64,000 bases of DNA from QFNR01 sp043842855 (GTDB lineage: Bacteria; Pseudomonadota; Gammaproteobacteria; Burkholderiales; Neisseriaceae), in assembly GCA_043842855.1 (NCBI GenBank), contig JBBPJF010000003.1, positions 261,119 to 325,118 on the forward strand, written 5' to 3'. The notes under the pieces are model-generated. The model was given only the letters and a program-made list of their open reading frames with translations, made no database searches and was not told where the DNA came from. The position numbers and the translations under genes were made by a program. The number at the start of each line of letters is the position of its first letter. The stretch's first letter is position 1. Positions 56,723 to 64,000 of this stretch are shown in pieces.

Positions 56723-57494
56723 CTTTTTCTTTTCTTGCTAACTATGAAATTTTCTTTTTCTATCTAAATTATCTAGAGCACCTAAAAAAAATATTTTAAA
56801 AATCAAATCCTTTTCTAAACTTAGTTTTTTTCCACTTAAATATAAAAAAAGCTCTCAAGCCTTTTCTCAGATACCCAGTACTAATTGGTCTATCCGCTTG
56901 ACTAAAAATAAAAAGCTTTTAGAGTATGTATGGTCAAAATTAAGCCTACTCTACGAAAGCCTGAAGAATGTGCACATTTTAATTTTAATATGTCACCCAA
57001 TTGACTAAATTTATTCAAAAGTAAATATATTCATATAATTTAATAGGTTAAGAAGGTTTTTCTACGAGTTTTCCCCAAATTTTGTGAATTGTTTTCTATT
57101 TTTTTCCATTTGTTCACAACCTGTTAAAAAATATAACTGCCTAACCTAGAAAAACCTTTCAGTCAACTTTGCCCACCTAAATTATCCTCTTAGCTAATCT
57201 AATCCTAATAAACATAGCTTTCTACATATGCTTGATGCCCTACAGGACCAGCTTAAAGGCTAGAAAGCAGCCTGAAACTTTTTAAATCCTTTGCTTTTTA
57301 ATCAGTTGAAATACCTGTGCATAGCTTTTCAAATTTGAATAGGCATCAATACCCCTCTCTCCTTTCTAAAATAAAGGGAAGTTCCATATTAAACACAATT
57401 AGTGGTCTGCCAAAATACAATAGTATTGGGTCAAAACTCATATACTCTCGAGTATGATACACTGCTAGGCGGGGATTAATGGATAACTGTAGAT
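56723..57494. other. AT-rich spacer of about 0.77 kb
   Basis: Strongly A/T-rich with many homopolymer runs; no supported gene. A possible -10 (TATGAT) and weak ribosome site precede aroC. A few loose TTNTNCACA-like 9-mers occur (for example TTGTTCACA near 57111) but not as a convincing DnaA-box cluster. Confidence 0.4.
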
Positions 57495-58595
57495 ATGTCA
57501 GGAAACAGTATAGGAACATTATTTGTAGTAACCACTTTTGGCGAAAGTCATGGCAAAGCGATAGGCTGTATTGTAGATGGATGCCCACCTGGACTGGAGC
57601 TTAATGCTGCAATTATTCAGAAGGAATTAGATCGTAGGAAGCCTGGAGGCTCTCGTTTTGTCACACAACGCAAAGAAGCTGACCAGGTGGAGATCCTTTC
57701 AGGCACTTGGCAGGGGTTTACGACCGGTACACCTATTGCATTGATAGTATTTAACCAGGATCAAAGAAGTAAGGATTATGAACTACTTAAAGAGCAGTTT
57801 CGTCCTGGTCATGCAGACTACACTTACTGGATGAAATATGGGCGTCGGGACTATCGTGGTGGGGGGAGGAGTTCTGCTCGTGAGACCGTTGCACGAGTGG
57901 CTGCTGGCGCCATAGCAAAGGCTTGGCTTAAGCACAACTTTTCGCTTGACATCACAGGCTATATTACTCAAATTGGAGAACAATCCATTTGCTTTGAATC
58001 AGTTGAATATATCGACAAGAATCCTTTTTTTATTGCGAATCAATCACAGGTAGAAGAAGTTGCTAATTACTTAGATAATATTCGCAAAGGCCCAGATTCT
58101 ATCGGTGCTAAGTTAACCGTAAAAGCTACAGGGGTGCCCGTAGGCTGGGGTCAACCGGTGTTTGATAAATTGGATGCTGATATAGCACATGCTATGATGA
58201 GCATTAATGCAGTGAAGGCTGTGGAGATAGGCGATGGTATCAATGTCGTCACTCAGAAGGGTAGCTATCACGGTGATGAAATGCGCCATACTGGCTTCGT
58301 TACCAATCATGCAGGAGGTATTTTGGGTGGGATTAGTACCGGGCAAGAGATTCTAGTTCACCTTGCTCTAAAGCCTACCTCTAGCATTGCACAGCCACGG
58401 GCTTCTTTAAATATTTATGGAGAAGAGGTGAATGTGACAGCCCGTGGACGCCATGACCCTTGTGTTGGATTAAGGGCAGTTCCTATTGCAGAAGCGATGT
58501 TAGCATTAGTTTTAATGGATCATGCGCTTCGTCATCGGGCTCAGTGCTCAGATGTGAATGTACATACTCCTTTCTTCTCCCCTTCCCAAGACTAA
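57495..58595 (+). CDS. aroC: Chorismate synthase
   Basis: FMN-dependent last step of the shikimate pathway. 366 residues. TTFGESHGKAIGCIVDGCPPG, SGTWQGFTTGTPIALIV, and the signature RGGGRSSARETVARVAAGAIAK; RHDPCVGLRAVPIAEAM near the end. Followed after four bases by the second exonuclease III gene. Confidence 0.97.
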   Translation: MSGNSIGTLFVVTTFGESHGKAIGCIVDGCPPGLELNAAIIQKELDRRKPGGSRFVTQRKEADQVEILSGTWQGFTTGTPIALIVFNQDQRSKDYELLKEQFRPGHADYTYWMKYGRRDYRGGGRSSARETVARVAAGAIAKAWLKHNFSLDITGYITQIGEQSICFESVEYIDKNPFFIANQSQVEEVANYLDNIRKGPDSIGAKLTVKATGVPVGWGQPVFDKLDADIAHAMMSINAVKAVEIGDGINVVTQKGSYHGDEMRHTGFVTNHAGGILGGISTGQEILVHLALKPTSSIAQPRASLNIYGEEVNVTARGRHDPCVGLRAVPIAEAMLALVLMDHALRHRAQCSDVNVHTPFFSPSQD

Positions 58596-58599
58596 AGTA

Positions 58600-59364
58600 A
58601 TGAAAATTGCTACATGGAATGTTAATTCGTTAAAAGTTAGGTTACCCCAAGTTTTACACTGGCTAGAAGCTACCTCAATAGATATCCTAGCTTTACAAGA
58701 ACTAAAGATAGCTGAAGAGTACTTTCCGATCGAAAGCTTTGCACAGTTGGGCTATCACGCGGTCTTCAATGCTCAGAAAACCTATAATGGTGTAGCACTG
58801 CTAAGCCGCTCTGCGCCGACGCATGTGGCTAAGGATAACCAGTTTTATCCTGATAAACACAAAAGGATAATTGCTGCTACTTATAATGATTTAAGGGTGA
58901 TTAACGTCTACGCAGTCAATGGGGAAAGCCTGGATAGCGATAAATTTACCTACAAAGAAGCTTGGTATAAAGGTTTACTGCACCTTGTTGCAGCAGAACT
59001 TAAGCTCTATAAAGAATTATTAATTTTGGGAGACTTTAATATCGCTCCTAGCGACTTAGATGTTTACGAACCAGCCTTGTGGCAAAATAAAGTTCTTTGT
59101 TCGCCTGCAGAGCGCGGATGGTTCCAAGAATTAATAGCATTAGGCTTAAAGGATAGTTTAAGAGTTCTAGCGCCAGATACATCACTCTACACCTGGTGGG
59201 ATTATCGAATGAATGCCTTTAAACGCAACCTTGGTTTAAGAATAGATCATATTTTGGTGACTCCTACCTTGCTAGCAAAAGTACAAGGTTTCGGTATCGA
59301 AAAAAGCCTACGGAAAATGGAAAGGCCGAGCGATCATGCGCCAGTTTGGTTAGAACTGAGCTAA
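58600..59364 (+). CDS. xthA: Exonuclease III (paralogue 2)
   Basis: AP endonuclease/3' exonuclease. 254 residues from the ATG at 58600; earlier in-frame codons lie inside aroC. MKIATWNVNSLKVRLPQVLHWL, LALQELKI, ILGDFNIAPSDLDVY and RPSDHAPVWLEL carry the Asn, Glu, Asp and His active-site residues. Closer to canonical XthA than the gene at 51829. Probably cotranscribed with aroC. Confidence 0.93.
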   Translation: MKIATWNVNSLKVRLPQVLHWLEATSIDILALQELKIAEEYFPIESFAQLGYHAVFNAQKTYNGVALLSRSAPTHVAKDNQFYPDKHKRIIAATYNDLRVINVYAVNGESLDSDKFTYKEAWYKGLLHLVAAELKLYKELLILGDFNIAPSDLDVYEPALWQNKVLCSPAERGWFQELIALGLKDSLRVLAPDTSLYTWWDYRMNAFKRNLGLRIDHILVTPTLLAKVQGFGIEKSLRKMERPSDHAPVWLELS

Positions 59365-59933
59365 ATTTCCTGAAATAAGTTATACAGTTATCTAGAAAAC
59401 TTGTGTAGAAGCAAGTAACCTTAGCTGGACAACTTTAAAAGTTCTATGAACTATTTAGGGCTTTATCTTTTTTTATTAACCTAGCTCCCTGTCGAGTATA
59501 GCTGGTATCTAGCTTGCCTGGATACAAAACGACCACTCAACTTTTAACCTTGAAAATTAACCCATGCTAGACAACACTCTATGATCCCTATAAAAAGTAA
59601 ACAAACCAACAAAATTAACTGAAGTTTGTAGGGCACTATAACTAGGCAGAGGTATGAGGCACTGCTATTAAACTTCTTGAAACAGTACCCTTGAAAGTTA
59701 CACGAAGGTCCCCTAGTTTCTATGGGCTACTTAGATTTGAGGATAGAAGTTCATTGATAAGCAAAATTTATAGAACAGGGTCGCTTGTCGCATGCCCCCA
59801 CACAAGGAAATTTTTTTAAGCATTGAATCAACCCAAAACTAGACTGTACAGGCAAACCAAACTTGCTCAACGCAAACGCTGTCACCTCCTTGGTTCATAT
59901 CAGGAGAGCTGGAGACTAGTTTAGCTGGTAAAG
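59365..59933. other. Spacer of about 0.57 kb
   Basis: Between convergent xthA and rpoH. No supported gene, RNA or repeat; weak hairpins only. Confidence 0.4.
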
Positions 59934-60782
59934 CTATTTTTTCTCAAGTAAATAGCCGCGGATTTTTTCGATGGCTTTACTTTCAATCTGACGAATTCTT
60001 TCAGTGGATACTCCATACTTAACTGCTAGATCATGTAACGTAGCATCCTTATCTGAAAGCCAACGGCTCTCAAGCACATCCTTACTTCGGTCATCTAATT
60101 GCTTAAGCGCTAATCTTAAACCAGTACTGCGCAGGAATTGATCATCTTTTTCCAACAATTGTTTTTCTGGTTCATTACGGTAGTCAGCTAGCCAATCAAT
60201 CGGAGCAAAGCCATCTTCCTCACTTTCGTCTCGTACTAAGGCCACGTCACGTCCCGTCATTCTCTCTTCCATTTCGTAAACATCCCTTAGCTTTACACCT
60301 AAATCTTGAGCAATTGCTTCAGCCTCACGCTCTGTCAAGACATTGGTATTTTTTTTCATACTACGCAAATTAAAGAATAACTTCCTCTGGGGCTTTGTAG
60401 TAGCGACCCGAACTAAACGCCAGTTCTTCAAAACAAATTCATGAATTTCAGCTTTTATCCAATGTATAGCAAAAGAGACGAGACGCACTCCTCTGCTGGG
60501 ATCAAACCTTTTGACAGCTTTCATCAAGCCAATATTTCCTTCTTGAATTAAGTCAGCTTGATTAATACCATACCCATCGTATTCCCTTGCAATGGAAACG
60601 ACTAGACGTAAATGAGAAAGGATTAATTTCTTTGCTGCCTCTAAGTCACCTTCATGAGCCAATTTCTCTGCCAGCGTACGCTCTTCTTCTGCTGTTAGCA
60701 AAGGAATAGAATTCACCGTGTGAATGTACTGTGTTAAACTCCCATGCCCCGTCAAAATAGGCAAGCTTAATTTATTACTCAT
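59934..60782 (-). CDS. rpoH: RNA polymerase sigma factor RpoH (sigma-32)
   Basis: Heat-shock sigma factor. 282 residues. Region 2.1-2.4 runs DLIQEGNIGLMKAVKRFDPSRGVRLVSFAIHWIKAE; the RpoH box QRKLFFNLR at 132-140 distinguishes it from other sigma-70 proteins and marks it for chaperone/protease control. Region 4 ends with VSTERIRQIESKAIEKIRGYL. ATG start with AAAGAG upstream. A sigma-32-like promoter lies about 85 bases upstream. Confidence 0.97.
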   Translation of the reverse strand: MSNKLSLPILTGHGSLTQYIHTVNSIPLLTAEEERTLAEKLAHEGDLEAAKKLILSHLRLVVSIAREYDGYGINQADLIQEGNIGLMKAVKRFDPSRGVRLVSFAIHWIKAEIHEFVLKNWRLVRVATTKPQRKLFFNLRSMKKNTNVLTEREAEAIAQDLGVKLRDVYEMEERMTGRDVALVRDESEEDGFAPIDWLADYRNEPEKQLLEKDDQFLRSTGLRLALKQLDDRSKDVLESRWLSDKDATLHDLAVKYGVSTERIRQIESKAIEKIRGYLLEKK

Positions 60783-60864
60783 AGCTTTATTTCTCTTTAA
60801 AAATCACAACCTTGCGCTTGCTACTAAGTAACTAAGCAATAAGCCCGGTGGCGCTAGTTTCGTT

Positions 60865-60891
60865 ACATCGGGAGGGTGTTTTTGCTTCAAA
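60865..60891 (-). promoter_or_regulatory. Sigma-32-like promoter upstream of rpoH
   Basis: On the minus strand TTTGAA (60886-60891), 13 bases, then CCCGATGT (60865-60872). The heat-shock consensus is CTTGAA, 13-15 bases, CCCCATNT. Suggests that RpoH may drive its own gene. Single-site match by eye. Confidence 0.45.
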
Positions 60892-62065
60892 CGTCCCTGA
60901 GACAGGTTAACATACTCCAAATAAATCTTCCAGTTAGAATAAATTTTTCTTTGAAATTTATCGACGCATCCTAGGAATAAAATTTATTTTCCTAATCGAA
61001 AAAAATGTAGCTTCAACCCGTGACTAAAAGAAATTAGACTGTTGCAAGTAAAAAGTAAGACACACTCTAGTCAAAGCATAGGCACTCCAGCAAAATAACT
61101 AAGCCTTTAGACTTCTTCAGTCTCTAGTGCTTCTCTTAAAACTTGAATAGCTAGGTTGTCGCTTAACCCCTACTCCACTCTGATTAGCATTCCGCTATGA
61201 TATTCTTCGACTATCCTAAGATATTAATAGATAAATAAGCGTCTCTTTCCTCCTAACCAAAAGAAACTACTAAGTATAAGGAAAAAATCATAACGCCGTT
61301 CAGCTAATTATTTCCTTTCTATTTCTAATTAGTAACTAGTACTATTAGCAATAGCATAGAGGTTCCATACAATAGAGTTCATGCTGGGCAAAGCTATTGA
61401 TGATGGATGGAAAGCAACTGCTGATTAATAATAATCCCTTCTAACCCTCTGGAAATAAAAGAGAAAATTTATAAAAACAATAGCATGTATAGGATCTAAC
61501 AAACTAGAAAACAAGTTCCTAAGTCTACAGAGGTTATATCTTTTCAGGATGAGCTAGGAACTTAGCTAACAAAGAAGAATCGCATACCCCGCTTTAACAT
61601 CACCTGGCAGCAAAGTTACAAGCTTTCAACTTAAAAAATTTATTGTAAGAAAATAATATCTTTACTTCTGAGGTTATATTAACTTTAGCTTTTGCCACAT
61701 CTTTCGCCCTTCTGCAGTCTTAATTCATTGACCTGAAGGCCTAGGGAAAGCAAAGATACTGGAAAACTGCTTTTGGGGGCTTGAGCCCCACGCATACTAC
61801 CCTCGGCTAAAAATAAGCTAGCCCTTTCAAATTTCAAACAAGGTAAAAAATTCTCTTTATTACCATATATCTTTATAAAAACTATCATTGTCTAGCTGAC
61901 TACCTCAAATAAATCAACTAGTATTCTCAAGGGAAATGTGGCGACTCTATAGCTATCCTTCAATAGTATCCACAACAAAAGGTAAAATCCCTACTCCTAC
62001 CTAATAGTAAACCTGCACCATCAAAGCAGTAGTCCAAGGAAAATGGCTTGCGAGAAATATTGACC
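60892..62065. other. Spacer of about 1.2 kb, probably decayed
   Basis: No gene I can support. A 67-codon minus-strand frame at 61685-61888 has no ribosome site or known motif. The stretch likely contains the ruined continuation of the virB6-like gene that starts at 62218. Confidence 0.4.
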
Positions 62066-62218
62066 CTAGCTGGAAGATAGAGTCAATATTCCTTGAACGG
62101 TAAGATACAGAGTCACTGAAGTTACAAAAATACCTAGCACAAAACTCATGCAGCTGGTATACAAAGCTGCAATACCCGAGTCAAACAAACCCTGCGTAAT
62201 TCTCTTTAGCCAATCCAT
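62066..62218 (-). pseudogene. VirB6/TrbL-like N-terminal stub
   Basis: 50-residue frame with strong GGGGAG before the ATG at 62218. Starts MDWLKRITQGLFDSGIAALY, followed by one hydrophobic helix, VTSVTLYLTVQGI. This is the usual opening of VirB6-type type IV secretion membrane proteins (about 300 residues), and it directly follows eexN as in many conjugation loci. It stops after the first helices, so it is probably a truncated remnant. Identity rests on pattern and context. Confidence 0.45.
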
Positions 62219-62244
62219 TTTAATCTCCCCGAACAGCTACCTAT

Positions 62245-62502
62245 TTAACCATTTTTCCTTATGATGCTATGTGCACGGGCGCAGTTCTCGCTATTCATAT
62301 ATTCGGTCATAGACATATCATTAATACAATGATCATTGATCTTCTTTAATAGCTCAGGATTTTTTAACAATTCCTCTCTTGTATAAACTTTCTCTGCCTT
62401 ACTTTCAGCCTTACTACAATTACAAGTTTCTGTCTTATTACACCCTGTGAATGAGAACATTACTGCTGATGCTAGGAACATACCCACTAGTGTTTTTTTC
62501 AT
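62245..62502 (-). CDS. eexN: EexN-family entry-exclusion lipoprotein
   Basis: 85 residues with AAGGAG seven bases before the ATG. Lipobox FTGC (Cys21), a short Cys/Lys linker (CNCSKAESKAE), then the EexN pattern: a YTREELLKNPELL helix, a Cys in NDHC, and SENCARAHSI. EexN proteins bar entry of a second copy of a conjugative element and typically sit between virB5 and virB6, as here. The frame is intact, but the neighbours are broken, so it is an orphan of a dead transfer system. Confidence 0.65.
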   Translation of the reverse strand: MKKTLVGMFLASAVMFSFTGCNKTETCNCSKAESKAEKVYTREELLKNPELLKKINDHCINDMSMTEYMNSENCARAHSIIRKNG

Positions 62503-62524
62503 CTTGCCTCTCCTTAAAGTTTAA

Positions 62525-62686
62525 TTAGCATTTAATTAATAAATTCTGCACTCGCTGATTCTCTTTTCTTTCCCGCTGTAAACGTAGACTATCTTCTCTC
62601 TTACTCACTAAGGCATGCTGTTCTTCTTCATGCTGACGAAGCAGATTCTGCTGTATTTCTTGAGCCTTTAATAAAGCCACTGGCAC
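62525..62686 (-). pseudogene. VirB5/TrbJ-like C-terminal remnant
   Basis: A 53-codon frame (possible GTG at 62684-62686), preceded in frame by two stops. It encodes a Gln/Glu/Arg-rich helix (VPVALLKAQEIQQNLLRQ, later LRLQRERKENQRVQNLL), the character of the C-terminal coiled coil of VirB5/TrbJ pilus-tip proteins. Ends 22 bases before eexN. No signal peptide or N-terminal domain is left. Confidence 0.4.
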
Positions 62687-62692
62687 ATTTCA

Positions 62693-63448
62693 TTAGTTGG
62701 CACAATCTTGTGAAGTCTTAACAAGCTTTTGAGAACGCACGTACGTATTGAACGGGGGCTGAGATCGACTAGTTTGAGAATCTTTTCTTTTAGGCCTACT
62801 CTTGTTTCGCGTAACCAATTTCACTAGATCAAACGCCCTTTGTATACCAGCAATAATGATTTATATTATCTTTTTTCGCATACCAAATGCTTGGTAATAT
62901 CGGAGGCAATTCTCATAAACAATAGTACTTAACGGCAACCCCTCCATCATAAGTTGATCGTTCATTAACAATCTGCCAGTTCTTCCATTACCATCTAGGG
63001 AAGGAGGATCCTTTCAAATTCTATATGGAAGCGAGCTATTCTATTGAATAAGTCCTCTTTACCCGCTTCGGCATAATAACTATTTACTAGCTCTTCAAGC
63101 CTATAAGCAATATCATAGGCCTCGGCTGTCTTTACGTTAGTGTTAGCTATTTCTACTACAACTTGTCTAAACCTGCTTTTTTTTAGGTTCAAGTAAAGCT
63201 TGAATCCCCCTCAGGTTTCTAAGGTTAATTTTTTCCTTTTTAACCAAGAGCGCCTTTGCAACAAAATCTAAAGCAACAGCATGGTTTTTTAGCATGAGAA
63301 TATCTTTCAAAGGCTTATCCATCACAAAACCACTCTTTAAAACCGTCTTTGTTTCCTCCAAAGTTAAGGAGTTGCTTTCAATTTTGGTCGAATGAAAATT
63401 ATAAAAATAGCTTAATTCTTCCCAAATGTATGAATGTGACAGAGGCAA
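62693..63448 (-). pseudogene. Frameshifted Fic-domain (AMP transferase) gene
   Basis: Four pieces in shifting minus-strand frames make one Fic protein. 63448-63167: FHSTKIESNSLTLEETKTVL, the Fic N-domain with the NSLT motif. 63192-62995: ending IARFHIEFERI. 62995-62850: DGNGRTGRLLMNDQLM. 62870-62693: IAGIQRAFDLV and a basic tail. The catalytic HPFxDGNGRxxR motif is split: DGNGRTGR survives at 62972-62995, but the preceding His-Pro-Phe has become ILLP followed by a stop. At least three frameshifts, so it is dead. Confidence 0.8.
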
Positions 63449-63822
63449 TTGCGATAAGCTGCTTTTGCGTTTTCAAAGCTCATCAGATAATCTCTGGCTA
63501 GGATTAGCAGCAACTTTTATAAAATGATAAGTCAGAAATTTTTACAGACTAAAAATTACTAAATACCGCTGATACTAGAAACCTACTATAAGCCTGAGCT
63601 CAATAATTTCTTCAGCTTGCAGGTCGGCCGATCAAGTAAGAGAAAAAGCTCGATGGAATAAAAATTGACTTCGCTGCCCTAGACATCAGGACTAAAAATA
63701 AAACCTCGCAACCCTCCCAGGAATTTTACTAGAGCCAGGAAAACCATGACCCCAGCGCCAACTACCAGCTCCCATTAGGGAAGATCTCTAGAATATTTAT
63801 ATTCAAAGAACACAAAGAGAAC

Positions 63823-63848
63823 ACTGGCACAGAAACACAAGTGCCAGT
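63823..63848 (-). terminator. Hairpin downstream of tRNA-Ile
   Basis: Perfect 8-bp stem ACTGGCAC / GTGCCAGT with a 10-base loop, followed on the minus strand by GTTCTCTTT. Begins 27 bases after the tRNA 3' end and probably ends or processes its transcript. The region 63449-63822 has no supported gene. Confidence 0.55.
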
Positions 63849-63875
63849 CTAGATAAAGACCAAACACCAAGTAAC

Positions 63876-63952
<77 letters not shown>

Positions 63953-64000
63953 CCTAAGGCCCTTCAATCAATTACTGATAAGTGTGAGTGCATTCGCCTC
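63953..64000 (-). other. Possible 16S-tRNA-Ile spacer (rRNA operon ITS)
   Basis: Reading on the minus strand into the tRNA, the 48 bases contain CACTCACACTTATCAGTAAT. This resembles the CCACACTTATCGG-type stretch I recall from betaproteobacterial 16S-23S spacers. If right, a 16S gene ends just beyond the right edge. Short and unverified. Confidence 0.4.

Noticed and set aside
56750..57200. AT-rich stretch with loose DnaA-box-like 9-mers, possible replication origin
   Set aside because: Boxes are imperfect and scattered, and no dnaA, dnaN or gidA neighbours are present.
59860..59900. AAGGAGGT motif on the minus strand followed by a short frame after rpoH
   Set aside because: The motif overlaps the GTG start with no spacing and the 40-codon frame has no recognisable features.
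61685..61888. 67-codon minus-strand frame containing a G/C hairpin (GGGGCTCAAGCCCC)
   Set aside because: Considered as another IS605-type end or a TnpB tail, but the ordered blocks of copies a-d are missing and no protein motif is seen.

Overview
The window looks like chromosome of a low-GC, probably host-associated betaproteobacterium. No taxon name is claimed. Markers are: the GCS3-type glutamate-cysteine ligase; a phosphoglycerate-mutase-like gene directly upstream of recJ; a 354-residue class II aldolase of the type common in Burkholderiales; a gshA-recO-pdxJ string; and a 16S-tRNA-Ile spacer-like sequence at the right edge. Genes are well conserved, but many spacers of 0.4-1.5 kb hold decayed genes, so this is a genome undergoing reduction.

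Layout. 1-2.5 kb: 3' part of sbcC and an MFS exporter. 2.7-5.9 kb: an accessory island with four copies of an IS200/IS605-like right end (omega-RNA-like), a relaxase-like fragment, and lipoprotein genes, one of which is an internal duplication. 5.9-15.4 kb: rnz, a cystine transporter, tRNA-Lys, pncA-prlC, dxs, a relic copy of prlC, and two exported proteins. 16.3-34.1 kb: a complete division and cell-wall cluster on the minus strand, mraZ-rsmH-ftsL-ftsI-murE-murF-mraY-murD-ftsW-murG-murC-ddl-ftsQ-ftsA-ftsZ, closed unusually by dsbC; its promoter and MraZ boxes are readable. 34.2-45.8 kb: a MidA-type methyltransferase, rlpA, nitroreductase, rluE, two tRNAs, recJ with three co-oriented upstream genes, a lipoprotein and a cysteine synthase. 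46.2-47.7 kb: a compact operon of three YbjN-like paralogues plus a hidden 53-codon gene, ending in a perfect 50-bp palindrome. 47.9-59.4 kb: gshA-recO, pdxJ, pyrE, exonuclease III-radA, fba, ung, a solitary tRNA-Ala with its own promoter, and aroC with a second exonuclease III. 59.9-64 kb: rpoH with a sigma-32-like promoter, then a ruined conjugative module (virB6 stub, eexN, virB5 tail, frameshifted fic gene) beside tRNA-Ile.

How the genes work together. The large minus-strand cluster makes UDP-MurNAc-pentapeptide (MurC-F, Ddl), converts it to lipid II (MraY, MurG), and builds the septum (FtsA, Q, L, I, W, Z). The DNPR motif in MurE indicates meso-diaminopimelate peptidoglycan. RlpA may act at the septum. 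Cystine uptake, cysteine synthase, GshA and DsbC form a thiol theme. RecJ, RecO, RadA, SbcC, Ung and two ExoIII proteins cover repair.

The observations I would follow first are the solo IS605/omega-RNA-like ends around the duplicated lipoproteins, the YbjN-like operon with its palindrome, and the apparent break of the rRNA operon between tRNA-Ile and tRNA-Ala. All functional statements rest on reading motifs by eye; no database search was run.
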